A DNA stretch of 64,000 nucleotides from Paenibacillus sp. USDA918EY (GCF_009870825.1 NZ_WTWY01000023.1:1-64000); one strand, 5' to 3'. Positions 18,135 through 28,145 are shown, counted from the stretch's first letter. A program made the numbers and translations. The notes: a model not told the origin generated them from the letters alone.

Positions 18135-18524
18135 TTATTTTTTGAGATTCACGCCCAGCATGCCGCCGATGGCCGAAGAGGCGAAAACCGCGGCAAGCAA
18201 AAGCAGGTCTCCCGTCCGAAGATGGCTGTCCAGCGCAAGGAAACCGATCATGATGACCAGCGCTCCGTACAAAATACCTGTAAGCCCGCCATGGTACCAG
18301 CCTTTTTTGCCCGACCGCTTGCCTGCGACGAGACCGCCAAACAACGACGCTGCCGCATGGACCACATAAACGTAACGCGAAAGGCTTTGTTCGTTCATGC
18401 CGCTGGACCAAAGCAGCAGGGAGAGAATAAGCGCGCCAAGCATCATCCAGAAAAAAGAATAATAGAGCCCCGAAAGGATCGGATTTGCGATCCGAAAAGA
18501 AAATACGCGCCGGATCATGTGCAT
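18135..18524 (-). CDS. yrzE: TIGR04086-type four-helix membrane protein (YrzE-like)
   Basis: About 129 aa with four hydrophobic helices, basic ends and a SGKKGWYHGG loop. The ATG at 18524 has GAAGGGGG 8 bp upstream. Position between yajC and the yrbG-spoVB pair matches B. subtilis yrzE. Function is unknown. It is divergent from yrbG. Confidence 0.8.
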   Translation of the reverse strand: MHMIRRVFSFRIANPILSGLYYSFFWMMLGALILSLLLWSSGMNEQSLSRYVYVVHAAASLFGGLVAGKRSGKKGWYHGGLTGILYGALVIMIGFLALDSHLRTGDLLLLAAVFASSAIGGMLGVNLKK

Positions 18525-18728
18525 AACAAGAACCCCCTTCATCATTCTAAGAATTTTGCGAACTCTCCTAATGCATACGTAATGTAAATTTATGTCCAAG
18601 CCTTGCGGGGTAGTACAATAACTTTTTCCAATTATTAACCCGCACGGCAGTGCATGGGGAAAATGGGCCGGGGCCAAAATACCAATACAACTTCCGTAAA
18701 ATTAGCCGCAAGAGGGAGGGTACGGCAA

Positions 18729-19541
18729 GTGGCATTGCATCTTTTGGTTACCATTTTTCGGACGGTACTCATGTATTTTGTCATCTATCTGACGTTAAGG
18801 ATTATGGGGAAAAGGGAAATCGGAAAACTGTCCATTTTCGATCTCGTCATTTCCATCATGATCGCCGAAATCGGCGTCTTTGTGCTGGAAGATATCAAGC
18901 GCCCGGTATTCGACGGAATCGTGCCGATGGTCACATTAGTCATCATTCAATTGCTGATTGCGCTGGTCAGCCTGAAAAGCCGGAAAGTGCGCTTATGGTT
19001 TGAGGGCGAGCCAAGCATCCTTGTGGCCAGGGGCAAGCTGAACCGGGAAGAAATGCGGAAACAGCGCTACAATTTGGACGACCTTCTGCTTCAGCTTAGG
19101 GGAAAAAACATTCAAAACATCGCGGACGTCGAATTTGCCATCCTGGAAAATTCCGGGCAGCTGACGGTCATTCCCAAATCCACGTCTCCCGTGCAGCAGC
19201 TGCCGGTCAGGCAGCCTCAAAAAACGGGGGGCGGCGTCTATCCTACGGGGCAGTCCGAAAGCTCTTCCGCCAATCCGCGGCGGGCCGTGGCAAGGCCGGG
19301 CAATACAAGCGGCTCCCGATCGAAAAAAATGATCTTTGCCCCTGCAGGAACCTTCAACAACGGCGTGCTCCCGGTTCCGCTCATCATGGATGGTAGGGTG
19401 CAGGACGACAATTTGCGGATGCTGAAAAAAAACCGGTTTTGGCTTAAACATCAGATCCAGCAGCACGGCGCCAAGGAGTTCAAGGATGTTTTTTTATGTT
19501 CGATCGACCATCGCGGCAAAGTGTACGTCGACCGGAAGTAG
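18729..19541 (+). CDS. yrbG: DUF421/YetF-family membrane protein (YrbG-like)
   Basis: About 270 aa. Three N-terminal transmembrane helices (to about 85) hold the family signature LRIMGKREIGKLSIFDLVIS; a cytoplasmic DUF421 domain follows (GEPSILVARGKLNREEMRKQRYNLDDLLLQLR, split here by the reader's eye into substrate-like strands). An unusual Gly/Ser/Arg/Pro-rich linker (about 155-200) separates it from a C-terminal part ending in SIDHRGKVYVDRK. The GTG start at 18729 has GAGGGAGGG 8 bp upstream. The stop faces the spoVB stop two bases apart with no terminator between. The family's function is poorly known; some members affect spore properties. Confidence 0.85.
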   Translation: MALHLLVTIFRTVLMYFVIYLTLRIMGKREIGKLSIFDLVISIMIAEIGVFVLEDIKRPVFDGIVPMVTLVIIQLLIALVSLKSRKVRLWFEGEPSILVARGKLNREEMRKQRYNLDDLLLQLRGKNIQNIADVEFAILENSGQLTVIPKSTSPVQQLPVRQPQKTGGGVYPTGQSESSSANPRRAVARPGNTSGSRSKKMIFAPAGTFNNGVLPVPLIMDGRVQDDNLRMLKKNRFWLKHQIQQHGAKEFKDVFLCSIDHRGKVYVDRK

Positions 19542-19543
19542 CG

Positions 19544-21157
19544 TCAGGCCGCCGGGTTTTTCGGTTCGTCATTCCCGAACCATCTGCCGATGACCGGCAT
19601 TCTTTTTACGTCCCGCGGCGTCACCAGCTTCAAGGCGAACACCGTAATCAAGAAACCGGCGGCGCCGATAAACGCCGAAGCAAAAAACTGAACCAGACTC
19701 AGGCCGGCAAACGGAAGATGGCGGTAGGCCAGGGAAGTAACCGCCGCCGTAATGATCATGGAGCAAAGCAGTTTTACCATTTCAAACAGTTTGAAACGGT
19801 ATGTAAGCAGCCGGCTGATGCTGTAGCCGTGAAGGAACGCGACAACGATGCTGTTGATGATGATCGCGATGACGGCGCCGTAGATCCCGTATTTGGGCTG
19901 CGAGGACAGATACCAGATCAGAAGCAGCTTGACGGTTGCGCTGACAAGCGTGTTGAACAGCGCCCTTCCGGGGCGGTCCAACGCCTGCAGCGCGGCTTGA
20001 AGCGGAGCCTGTACATATACGAAAAGCGCAAAAGGGGCCAGCATGCGCAGCATCCCCGCAATGTCCGCATCGTTGTATAAAAGCCGGCAGAGCGGTTCGG
20101 CAAGCACATACATCAAGACGGAAAAAGGAGCGCCCGTCACCAAGGCGAGCCGGATCGTCTGATTGAGCCGTTTGTGGATCGTTGTCCGGTCGTTGCGGGC
20201 AGCCGCTTCGGAAAGGGATGGAACCAGCGAAACGGCCAGAGAAGAAGTCAGCGCCCCGGGCAGCAGCAGGACGGGGATGATCATGCCTTGCAGCGCGCCG
20301 TATTGCGCGGTGGCGACGGAGGTGGCGATGCCGGCGATGGCAAGGCTTTGCGCGGTGACGATCGATTCGAACAGGTACGAAAAGGATCCGACCAGTTTGC
20401 CTGCCGTAACCGGAACGTTGATGCCCATGAGCCGCGAAAAGAGCCCCCGGCTTGCGGCTTCGGAGCGGGAGGTTTTATCCGGTTTGACTGCATTCGGCCG
20501 TTCCCTGCGGAACTGCCATAACAGAGCGAGCATGCCGAAAAATTCCCCCGCCATAACACCGAGCATCGCTCCTGCCGCGGCGTAAGCAACTCCCTTGGGC
20601 AGCAGCAGATAGGCGAACCATAACGTGCATATGATTCTGGCTATCGTTTCGATAATGCTTGAGGCGGCGGACGGAATCATGTTTTGTTTGCCTTGGAAAT
20701 AACCTCTGTAAACGGAAGAAACGGCAACGATGACGAGCATCGGACTCATGCTGATAAAGGTGTGATAGACGCGGGAATCCGTCAGGATCGTGCTTGTCAC
20801 CCAAGGCGCGAGCCAAATCGAAAGCGCCATGAACAGGATGCCCAAGCCGACGGTCAGCAGCAGGCTGACCCGAAGGACGAACGCGGAATTTTGCGGCTTG
20901 TTTTCCGTTTCGGCCTCGGATACCAGCTTGGCCACCGCGAGCGGAATCCCTCCGGTAATGATCGTGACCAATACCAGAAAAAAGGGGTACCCGAGCTGAT
21001 AGATTCCGACGCCTTCGGCTCCGATGATCCGGGGAAGCGCGATTCGGGGAATGAAGCCCAATATGCGGTTGATGATCCCGGCCGCAAGCAAAATCATCGT
21101 CCCTTGAATAAACGTCTGCTTTTTCGGTGTCCATTTGTCAGGTGTTAGCTTGTTCAA
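19544..21157 (-). CDS. spoVB: Stage V sporulation protein B (MOP flippase)
   Basis: A 537-aa polytopic protein with about 14 helices of the MVF/MOP flippase superfamily. SpoVB is needed for spore cortex synthesis and is thought to flip lipid-linked precursors. The N-terminus GIINRILGFIPRIALPRIIGAEGVGIYQL is family-typical (quoted in two parts: the GIINRILGFIPRIALP motif, then the GAEGVGIYQL motif). The TTG start has GAGGGAG 9 bp upstream. It is divergent from comN, as in Bacillus. Confidence 0.93.
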   Translation of the reverse strand: MNKLTPDKWTPKKQTFIQGTMILLAAGIINRILGFIPRIALPRIIGAEGVGIYQLGYPFFLVLVTIITGGIPLAVAKLVSEAETENKPQNSAFVLRVSLLLTVGLGILFMALSIWLAPWVTSTILTDSRVYHTFISMSPMLVIVAVSSVYRGYFQGKQNMIPSAASSIIETIARIICTLWFAYLLLPKGVAYAAAGAMLGVMAGEFFGMLALLWQFRRERPNAVKPDKTSRSEAASRGLFSRLMGINVPVTAGKLVGSFSYLFESIVTAQSLAIAGIATSVATAQYGALQGMIIPVLLLPGALTSSLAVSLVPSLSEAAARNDRTTIHKRLNQTIRLALVTGAPFSVLMYVLAEPLCRLLYNDADIAGMLRMLAPFALFVYVQAPLQAALQALDRPGRALFNTLVSATVKLLLIWYLSSQPKYGIYGAVIAIIINSIVVAFLHGYSISRLLTYRFKLFEMVKLLCSMIITAAVTSLAYRHLPFAGLSLVQFFASAFIGAAGFLITVFALKLVTPRDVKRMPVIGRWFGNDEPKNPAA

Positions 21158-21408
21158 ATGCGCCCACTCCCTCTTTCTATGCCCAGCCTCTTATGCCGCT
21201 GCAGTCGTCTGCGACAGACCTTTGTATATGGATATGCCGGACTCGTCCATTCATGCCACGACTTTTTGCGCGAAAATATCGCATTCCCGCCAAAAAAAGA
21301 ACCTGCCCCGGAAAAGAAGGAATGGGGCGATCCGGAGTCGAATGTAGTAGAATCAATATAGATAGGTTGGCATGAAGACATCAGGAAGATCGAGAGGAGG
21401 CTGCGCTA

Positions 21409-21666
21409 GTGAGCCCGGACCATATGAGCGAAAGCGAGCTGGATGCCGCGATTGAGGCGCTGTGCAGAAGCAAAGCGGAGGAATTCAGGCTCGTCGGATA
21501 CGAGCACGTGACCAGCAAAGACATCTGGAACTGCATCAGCAGCAAATACGAAAAGGAAGGCATTCCTCCCTTGTATAAGCTGACCAACGATATCCTATCC
21601 TTGAAAGTGACTGCGTTCATGAATTATATGACTATTTCTGCATATAAAGGTTCCTCTTTCGATTAA
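21409..21666 (+). CDS. comN: ComN-like post-transcriptional regulator
   Basis: An 85-aa small cytosolic protein. In B. subtilis, ComN (YrzD) acts on comE mRNA and works with DivIVA at the division site. The sequence has the family's HVTSKDIWNCISSKY core and the position between spoVB and secD. The GTG start is preferred (AGAGGAGG 8 bp upstream); an ATG 15 bases later is possible. The terminator overlaps its last codons. Confidence 0.85.
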   Translation: MSPDHMSESELDAAIEALCRSKAEEFRLVGYEHVTSKDIWNCISSKYEKEGIPPLYKLTNDILSLKVTAFMNYMTISAYKGSSFD

Positions 21667-21682
21667 CGGAGAGGGACCTTTT
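21646..21682 (+). terminator. Terminator overlapping the 3' end of comN
   Basis: Arms AAAGGTTCCTCT/AGAGGGACCTTT (12 bp, one G-T) followed by TTTTC. The left arm lies inside the last codons of comN. Confidence 0.85.
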
Positions 21683-21831
21683 CGGGTTCACCGGCAGCGA
21701 TCGCAAAACCGACGGTTTGGCGCGGCGAGATCCTTCCGAAGAGCCGAAACGACAAATATTGATAAATTGACTGCTTTTTGACGCATAGCTATAATAGGAA
21801 TATTGAGAACGAAAGGGGAACTAGGAACGGC

Positions 21832-23103
21832 ATGAAAAGAATTGCTACTTTCATCATCGTCGTGCTCGTTGCAGCGGGGATCATGGGCTGGTCGACTCCG
21901 GGATTGCTCAATGGCGTCCGGCTGGGCCTTGACCTAAAAGGTGGCTTCGAGATTTTGTACGAAGCATCGCCGCTGGAAGCGGGACAAAAGGTTACGAAAC
22001 AGTCCCTCACGCGTACGGCGGAAAGCCTGGAAAAGCGCGCCAATGCGCTTGGCACCAGCGAACCTGAAGTAACAACCGAAGGTACGAACCGGATTCGCCT
22101 TAAAATCGCAGGCGTAACCAACGAAGCCGAAGTCAGAAAGAAAATGAAGGAGCCGGCCTCGCTGACCTTCCGCAGCGCGGATGGCTGCAAGGCGCCTGCG
22201 GAAAACGCGCAACCGAAAGATATATATTGCAAGGTTGAACTCGTCGGCAGCGATTTCGTCGAGAACGGAGCTTCCGTCGGCTATGGCCCTCTGAACGAAC
22301 CTGTCATCGACATCAAGGTAAAGGACAAAAAGAAATTCGCCGATGTGACGAAACGTCTGCTCGGGAAAAACCTGGCTATCTTCCTGGATGAAACCATGCT
22401 GTCCGACCCTACGGTACGGCAGGAGCTGACGGACGGCAAAGCCCAAATTTCCGGCAGCTACTCCATCGAAGAAGCCAAACAAATCCGGGATACGATTAAC
22501 CTGGGCGCCCTGCCTTTGAAACTGACCGAAAAATACTCCCAAAGCGTAGGGGCGACGTTGGGCAAACAGTCGCTGCAAAAAACGGTGGAGGCCGGCATCA
22601 TCGGTTCCATCGTCATTCTGCTCTTTATGATCGGGATGTACCGCTTGCCGGGCATCATTGCCAGCTTCGGGCTGATCGTGCATACCTGGCTGCTGATTCT
22701 CGTGTTCGTCTGGGCCGACTTTACGCTGACCCTTCCGGGTATCGCCGCGTTTATTCTCGGGATCGGGATGGCCGTCGACGCGAACATCATCACAAACGAA
22801 CGGATTCGGGAAGAAATCCGCAACGGCCGCAGCATCACCTCGGCGGTCAAAGCGGGGAACAAATCTTCCTTCCGTACGATTCTCGACTCGAACATTACGA
22901 CGATTATCGTCGGTGCCGTGATGTTCGCATTTGGGACAGGCGCCGTCAAAGGTTTCGCCCTCGTCCTGATCGTCGAAATCGTGCTGAGCATTTTGACGAA
23001 CGTGTATTTGACCCACTTCCTGCTTAGTTTGCTCGTCAAAGGCGAGCTGCTTAAAAAACCGAAGCAATTCGGTGTAAAGGAGAGTGAAATCAATGCACTT
23101 TAA
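21832..23103 (+). CDS. secD: Protein translocase subunit SecD
   Basis: 423 aa: TM1, GLDLKGG motif (family hallmark, about 35), a periplasmic P1 domain, then five C-terminal helices with GIGMAVDANIITNERI (the conserved region facing SecF). With SecF it uses the proton gradient to pull substrates across after SecA. The ATG at 21832 follows AGGA 7 bp upstream; longer in-frame starts lack a signal-like beginning. It overlaps secF by 11 bp. The genes are separate here, unlike the fused secDF of B. subtilis. Confidence 0.96.
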   Translation: MKRIATFIIVVLVAAGIMGWSTPGLLNGVRLGLDLKGGFEILYEASPLEAGQKVTKQSLTRTAESLEKRANALGTSEPEVTTEGTNRIRLKIAGVTNEAEVRKKMKEPASLTFRSADGCKAPAENAQPKDIYCKVELVGSDFVENGASVGYGPLNEPVIDIKVKDKKKFADVTKRLLGKNLAIFLDETMLSDPTVRQELTDGKAQISGSYSIEEAKQIRDTINLGALPLKLTEKYSQSVGATLGKQSLQKTVEAGIIGSIVILLFMIGMYRLPGIIASFGLIVHTWLLILVFVWADFTLTLPGIAAFILGIGMAVDANIITNERIREEIRNGRSITSAVKAGNKSSFRTILDSNITTIIVGAVMFAFGTGAVKGFALVLIVEIVLSILTNVYLTHFLLSLLVKGELLKKPKQFGVKESEINAL

Positions 23104-23998
23104 GAGAGAATTTGACTTCGTGAAGCTCAGCAAATCCGCGTTTATCTTTTCGATCGTGCTGACGATCGCGGGGATTATCGCGCTTGCCGCTTTCGGTTTG
23201 AACTACGGCGTTGATTTCCAGGCAGGCTCGAACGTGGACGTGAAACTTTCCAAAAACGTGACGAAAGAAGAAATTCAACCGCTGCTTAACGAAATTGGAA
23301 TCGGCAAGGATGCGAGCATCACTCCCGGCGACAAACGGGTGAACATTCGGTTCACGAAGGTGCTTGAAGGCGACCAGGACGAGAAGCTGAAGGCGGCGAT
23401 CCAACAGCTGGACAAGTCCGCTTCCTTCGAAATCAACACCGTCGATCCGGAAATGGCGAAAGAGCTCGGACGGAATGCGATTTACGCCGTACTCATATCC
23501 TGTATCGGGATCATCATATATGTAAGTATCCGGTTTGAATGGCGGTTCGCCGTGTCGGCCATCGTAGCGCTGTTGCATGACGCGTTTATGGTCGTGGCGA
23601 TCTTCTCCATCTTCAGGTTGGAAGTCAGCCTGACCTTCATCGTCGCGGTGCTGACGATCATCGGTTACTCGATTAACGATACGATCGTTATTTTTGACCG
23701 GATTCGCGAAAACCTTCGTTTCGGCAAACAGAAGACGCGCGAGGATTTGGCCAAGCTGCTGAACCACAGCGTCAACCAAATGCTGATGCGTTCCTTGTAT
23801 ACGGCGTTTACGGTATTTATTGCCGCATTTTTCCTGTTCCTGTTCGGCGGGGAATCGATCAAAATGTTCTCGCTGGCCATGGTCATCGGCCTGATCTTCG
23901 GAGCCTATTCTTCGATTTTCATCGCCAGCCCGTTGTGGCTGCTCTTTAAGTACAAACAAAAACCTAACCGGAAAGCGGTCAAGCCTTCCAAAGCGTAA
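23093..23998 (+). CDS. secF: Protein translocase subunit SecF
   Basis: 301 aa with six helices. GLNYGVDFQAGSN is the SecF counterpart of the SecD DLKGG motif, and IGYSINDTIVIFDRIREN is the conserved TM4 proton-path signature. ATG at 23093 has AAGGAG 10 bp upstream; a GTG at 23084 is too close to it. Translation is coupled to secD. Confidence 0.96.
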   Translation: MHFKREFDFVKLSKSAFIFSIVLTIAGIIALAAFGLNYGVDFQAGSNVDVKLSKNVTKEEIQPLLNEIGIGKDASITPGDKRVNIRFTKVLEGDQDEKLKAAIQQLDKSASFEINTVDPEMAKELGRNAIYAVLISCIGIIIYVSIRFEWRFAVSAIVALLHDAFMVVAIFSIFRLEVSLTFIVAVLTIIGYSINDTIVIFDRIRENLRFGKQKTREDLAKLLNHSVNQMLMRSLYTAFTVFIAAFFLFLFGGESIKMFSLAMVIGLIFGAYSSIFIASPLWLLFKYKQKPNRKAVKPSKA

Positions 23999-24013
23999 GG
24001 TTCGTTGTACATT

Positions 24014-24045
24014 CGAAAGCCGCGTCCCATGCGACGCGGCTTTCG
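24014..24045. terminator. Strong hairpin after secF
   Basis: Perfect 13-bp arms CGAAAGCCGCGTC/GACGCGGCTTTCG around a short loop. No clear T tract follows, so it may be a weak terminator or mRNA 3'-end stabiliser. Confidence 0.65.
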
Positions 24046-24172
24046 ATCTTCCATGTGAAACTCATCGATGGCTTATTCATCTCGAAGAAACGGATGCGGT
24101 TTGAACCGTGCGGGTTATATCCATTTCAAAGAATAGAATCGGCATGTTGGGACTGCCGGAGAGGAGGCAAAC

Positions 24173-25129
24173 ATGAGCAAAGAGCGTTCACATTCTTCCG
24201 ATACCGTTACCTGGGCGGGGATGATCGGCGATTTGTCGCTGGCCGTTGTTAAAGGGGCCGTCGGTTATTTCGGGGGCAGCAAGGCACTGCTCGGCGACGC
24301 CTTGTATTCCGCTTCCGATGCGGTGTCCGCCTTAAACCGGCTTATTCCGCGGCGCATGTCCGTTAAAAGAAGGGGCCGGGCCGAACTGCCAAGCCGTTCG
24401 TACAGGACGGAGCCTTTATTTGCGGTTATTTTTGCGGTGCTTGTCCTGATGGGAGGGCTGCAAATCGCGATCGCTTCCATCCGGGAGATGGCGTCGGGAA
24501 CCATCGAAATTCCGCATCCGTTTACGCTCATCGCCATTTTCGTGTCGCTTGCCGTGAAAGAAGCCGTTTTCCAACTGCAATACCGTTATTCGAAAAAACA
24601 AAGCGACGGAAGCCATACGGCATATGCCGAAGAACACCGTTTTAGCCTGTACACCTCGCTAACCGTTTGCATCGGCGTATTTCTGTCCGTGCTGGGAGAT
24701 AACCTGCAGTGGAAAGCGATGATGTACATGGATCCGGTGTCGGCCTTGATCGTGGCGGCTTTGGTGCTCCGCAAAGGGTACCTGATGATCGTAAAATCCG
24801 TTTACGGTACGCTGGTGCAGGAGACGGAGCAGGAGGATGCATTGAATTTCATCGAAACGGTGCAGCGGGTGCACGGCATTATCACGGTGGACGATTTGAA
24901 GGCGAGGGAGCAGGGGCATTACGTGACGGTCGATCTGAAAATCAGCGTCAACCCCCGCATCACGGTGCTTGAAGCGAACGAGATTGCGGAGCGGGCGAAA
25001 AAACTGCTGATGAACCGTTTCGTGCATATCAGCGACGTCAATATTCAAGTCGTTCCTTATGATCCCGGCTATCCGTACAAATCCAACCATCATCTGACCG
25101 ATAGCGACATGCCGACGCTGATTCAATAG
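24173..25129 (+). CDS. CDF-family protein with altered metal site
   Basis: 318 aa: an N-terminal region of about six helices followed by the CDF C-terminal dimerisation domain (about 215-300, HGIITVDDLKAREQGHYVTV). CDF transporters exchange Zn/Mn/Fe for protons using an Asp/His quartet in TM2 and TM5. Here TM2 reads DALYSASD, so the first ligand position is Tyr45 with only Asp49 kept. TM5 reads EEHRFSLYTS, where HxxxD should be, with no Asp. Metal transport is therefore doubtful or uses another site. AGAGGAGG-like purines precede the ATG. It stands between secF and recJ. Confidence 0.85.
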   Translation: MSKERSHSSDTVTWAGMIGDLSLAVVKGAVGYFGGSKALLGDALYSASDAVSALNRLIPRRMSVKRRGRAELPSRSYRTEPLFAVIFAVLVLMGGLQIAIASIREMASGTIEIPHPFTLIAIFVSLAVKEAVFQLQYRYSKKQSDGSHTAYAEEHRFSLYTSLTVCIGVFLSVLGDNLQWKAMMYMDPVSALIVAALVLRKGYLMIVKSVYGTLVQETEQEDALNFIETVQRVHGIITVDDLKAREQGHYVTVDLKISVNPRITVLEANEIAERAKKLLMNRFVHISDVNIQVVPYDPGYPYKSNHHLTDSDMPTLIQ

Positions 25130-25183
25130 AGCTTTCGCTGATTGTTAGGCTCACGGCATCCAGGGAAAGAAAGGTGAAGACGA

Positions 25184-27586
25184 TTGTTTGAATCAAAATA
25201 TTCGTGGCAGACTCCTTCCGGACATGAAGAGACCGCACGAAGTTTGGCGGAGAAGCTTTCGATCTCCCCATTGACCGCTTCGCTGCTTGCCGCAAGAGGC
25301 ATCGCCAGCAAGGAAGAGGCGGATATGTTTCTGGGCGGCGGCCTTGAGGCATTGCATGATCCGTATCTGCTGCTTGGCATGGAGAAAGCGGTGCCGCGGA
25401 TTCGGCGGGCGATCGAACATGGGGAGCATATTTTAATATACGGTGACTACGATGCGGACGGCGTTTCCAGCACTTCGTTAATGATTTATTTTATGCGGCA
25501 GTTAAAGGCCTCTTTCGATATTTACATTCCTCATCGCTCCAACGAAGGTTACGGGTTACATAACCACGCGCTGGATTGGGCGCATCAGCAGGGAGTCAGC
25601 CTGGTCATTACGGTCGACACCGGGATCAGCGCGGTAGAACAGATCGCTTACGCCAACGGGCTTGGCATCGACGTGATTGTGACCGACCATCACGAGCCGC
25701 CGGAAGTGCTTCCCGACGCTTATGCGCTGATCAATCCGAAACAGCCGGGATGCCCGTACCCGTTCAAAGGTTTGGCCGGGGTCGGCGTTGCCTACAAGTT
25801 GGCGCAGGCCGTGCTCGGGGAGCCTCCGGTCGAATGGACCGAAATCGTGGCGATCGGCACGATCGCCGACTTGATGCCGCTAACCGGGGAAAACCGCATT
25901 TTGGTCAGCCGCGGTTTGGAATCCATGCGGCGTACGTCGTTTCCGGGGATTCGCGCCCTGATGGAAGTGAGCGGGATCGCGATGGGCACGGTGACGGCGA
26001 CGAACGTCGCGTTCGGGATGGCGCCGCGAATCAATGCCAGCGGACGGCTGGACCATGCCGGCTCCGCCGTATCCCTGCTGACGACCGATGATGCGGACGA
26101 AGCGCAGCGATTGTCCCATTCCTTGGATGAGTTGAACAAGGAACGGCAGCAGGTCGTGGAAACGATCGTCCAGGAGGCGCTGGACCAGCTGCAGGGCAAA
26201 AGTTCGGACGGCAGCGTTCCCGACGTGATCGTGCTGGCCGGCGAAGGCTGGAACGTCGGCGTCGTCGGCATCGTCGCTTCCAAAATTTTGGAGCGTTATT
26301 ACCGTCCGGTCATTATTCTCGGCATCGATCCGGAAACGGGCATGTGCAAGGGGTCGGCCAGATCCATCCCGGGCCTTGACATTTACGAGGCGCTGACTTC
26401 CTGCAAAGAGCTGATGGACCATTACGGCGGCCATCCGTCCGCGGCCGGAATGAGCCTCCACCGGGATCGGCTTCAAGCGTTTGAGGAAGCGTTAAACCGG
26501 TTTGCCGCCGAAGCAATGACGGAAGATGATTATATTCCCGTCACGTCGGCGGACGGGGAATGGCGGCTGTCGGACGTTCCGCTGGCCGTCATTGACGAAC
26601 TGGATATGCTGGCGCCGTTCGGCATGGCCAATCCGGTGCCGAAGCTCATTTTTCGCGGCACGGAGCTCGTGGAAACGCGGAAAATGGGGAAAGACGGGAA
26701 ACATCTGAAGCTGGTCGTCCGGCAGGGCGGAACGCGGATGGAAGCCGTGGCGTTTGGCAAGGGCGATCTGGCGGACGTGCTGGAAGAAGGAGTGACGCTG
26801 GATATACTCGCCGAAGTATCCGTTAACGAATGGAACGGGTCGCGCAAACCGCAGCTGATGCTCCAGGATATGCGGATCGTGGGTCCGCAGGTATTCGACC
26901 TGCGCGATGCCAAGGAGCCTTGGACGCTCGTCCAACAGATCTATGACCGGATTTCGCCCCATATGAGATTGGATCGCCGGCATACCGCCGCCGTGTTTAA
27001 TCCGGGCATCGAAAGTTCCCCGAAATTGCATTTGAATGATAGCACCCTTTGGGTATATGATAAGAATGCTGGAATTTCGGCATATAACGACGCGGCGCTG
27101 ACTTATGGCCCAGATCATATTACGACTTTATTTATGATACATGTGCCCGACTCTGCGGAACAGCTGGATACGCTGCTCGCTACGTTCAAAAACCTTTCCA
27201 ACCTGTTCCTTCTCCATTCGGGGCGGAGCCGGGCGGAAAAACTGACGGCGCCGAGCCGGGATCAATTCAAATTGCTGTACGTATTACTGATGCGGATCGC
27301 TTCGGAGCCCATCAGCGAAAAAGAAGCGCTTGTCCGTCTCAGCCAGCAGTCTTCGGCCACCATACGCATGGTATCGATGATGATGGACGTGTTCGAGGAG
27401 CTCTCGTTCATTGAACGCCGCGACGGACATATCGTGGTCATTCCAAAACCGCCGAAACGCGAGCTGAGCAGTTCCGCTCATTTCTCCGCATTGGGCAATC
27501 TGGCCGAAATGGAACAGCATTTGCTGTATGCGGGCACTTCCCAATGCACGAGCTGGGTGATATCCCGTTTGGAAGGCGCCAGCTAA
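25184..27586 (+). CDS. recJ: Single-stranded-DNA-specific exonuclease RecJ
   Basis: An 800-aa 5'-3' ssDNA exonuclease for repair and recombination. DHH-family motifs: GDYDADG (88-92 acids), VDTGIS, TDHHEP and NASGRLDHA-type DHHA1 elements (WNVGVVGIVASKI). An OB fold and a long Bacillales-type C-terminal extension follow (about 570-800). The TTG start has AAAGGTGAAG just upstream. It is followed by apt, as in B. subtilis. Confidence 0.95.
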   Translation: MFESKYSWQTPSGHEETARSLAEKLSISPLTASLLAARGIASKEEADMFLGGGLEALHDPYLLLGMEKAVPRIRRAIEHGEHILIYGDYDADGVSSTSLMIYFMRQLKASFDIYIPHRSNEGYGLHNHALDWAHQQGVSLVITVDTGISAVEQIAYANGLGIDVIVTDHHEPPEVLPDAYALINPKQPGCPYPFKGLAGVGVAYKLAQAVLGEPPVEWTEIVAIGTIADLMPLTGENRILVSRGLESMRRTSFPGIRALMEVSGIAMGTVTATNVAFGMAPRINASGRLDHAGSAVSLLTTDDADEAQRLSHSLDELNKERQQVVETIVQEALDQLQGKSSDGSVPDVIVLAGEGWNVGVVGIVASKILERYYRPVIILGIDPETGMCKGSARSIPGLDIYEALTSCKELMDHYGGHPSAAGMSLHRDRLQAFEEALNRFAAEAMTEDDYIPVTSADGEWRLSDVPLAVIDELDMLAPFGMANPVPKLIFRGTELVETRKMGKDGKHLKLVVRQGGTRMEAVAFGKGDLADVLEEGVTLDILAEVSVNEWNGSRKPQLMLQDMRIVGPQVFDLRDAKEPWTLVQQIYDRISPHMRLDRRHTAAVFNPGIESSPKLHLNDSTLWVYDKNAGISAYNDAALTYGPDHITTLFMIHVPDSAEQLDTLLATFKNLSNLFLLHSGRSRAEKLTAPSRDQFKLLYVLLMRIASEPISEKEALVRLSQQSSATIRMVSMMMDVFEELSFIERRDGHIVVIPKPPKRELSSSAHFSALGNLAEMEQHLLYAGTSQCTSWVISRLEGAS

Positions 27587-27626
27587 ACGCATGACCTTTT
27601 TGCATATTACTTAGGAGGAGATTTAT

Positions 27627-28145
27627 TTGGATTACAAGAAACATATTCGGGTCATTCCCGATTTCCCGCAGCCGGGGATCAGCTTCAAAGACATTACAAC
27701 ATTGCTTCAGGACGGAGAGCTTTACAAAAAAGCCATCGACGATCTTAAACAAATGGTATCCGCTCTGAGCATCGATGTGATTGCAGGTCCCGAAGCGCGC
27801 GGGTTTGTCGTAGGCGCTCCTCTGGCCTATGCGCTTGGCGTCGGTTTTGCGCCGATCCGCAAAAGCGGAAAGCTTCCATATGAAACGATCGAAGTCGGAT
27901 ATGACCTGGAATACGGCAAGGACCGTCTTGCCATGCATACGGATGCGATCCGCAAAGGTCAAAACGTCCTGATCGCGGACGATCTGCTGGCTACCGGCGG
28001 CACGATTTCGACTTCCGTGAACCTTGTGCGTCAGCTGGGAGGAAACGTGGTCGGCGCTGCCTTCCTGATCGAGCTTTCGGCTTTGAACGGCCGCGGGAAG
28101 CTGCCCGGGGTGGAAGTATTCTCCCTGATGCAATACGAAGACTGA
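27627..28145 (+). CDS. apt: Adenine phosphoribosyltransferase
   Basis: A 172-aa purine-salvage enzyme making AMP from adenine and PRPP. The PRPP loop is VLIADDLLATGGT; AGPEARGF and the N-terminal IPDFPQPGISFKDIT are family motifs. The TTG start is set by AGGAGGAG 8-10 bp upstream. It lies 40 bp after recJ and may be read with it. Confidence 0.97.
   Translation: MDYKKHIRVIPDFPQPGISFKDITTLLQDGELYKKAIDDLKQMVSALSIDVIAGPEARGFVVGAPLAYALGVGFAPIRKSGKLPYETIEVGYDLEYGKDRLAMHTDAIRKGQNVLIADDLLATGGTISTSVNLVRQLGGNVVGAAFLIELSALNGRGKLPGVEVFSLMQYED

Noticed and set aside
21934..23133. 399-codon minus-strand frame opposite secD
   Set aside because: Antisense shadow of secD; basic, low-complexity product.
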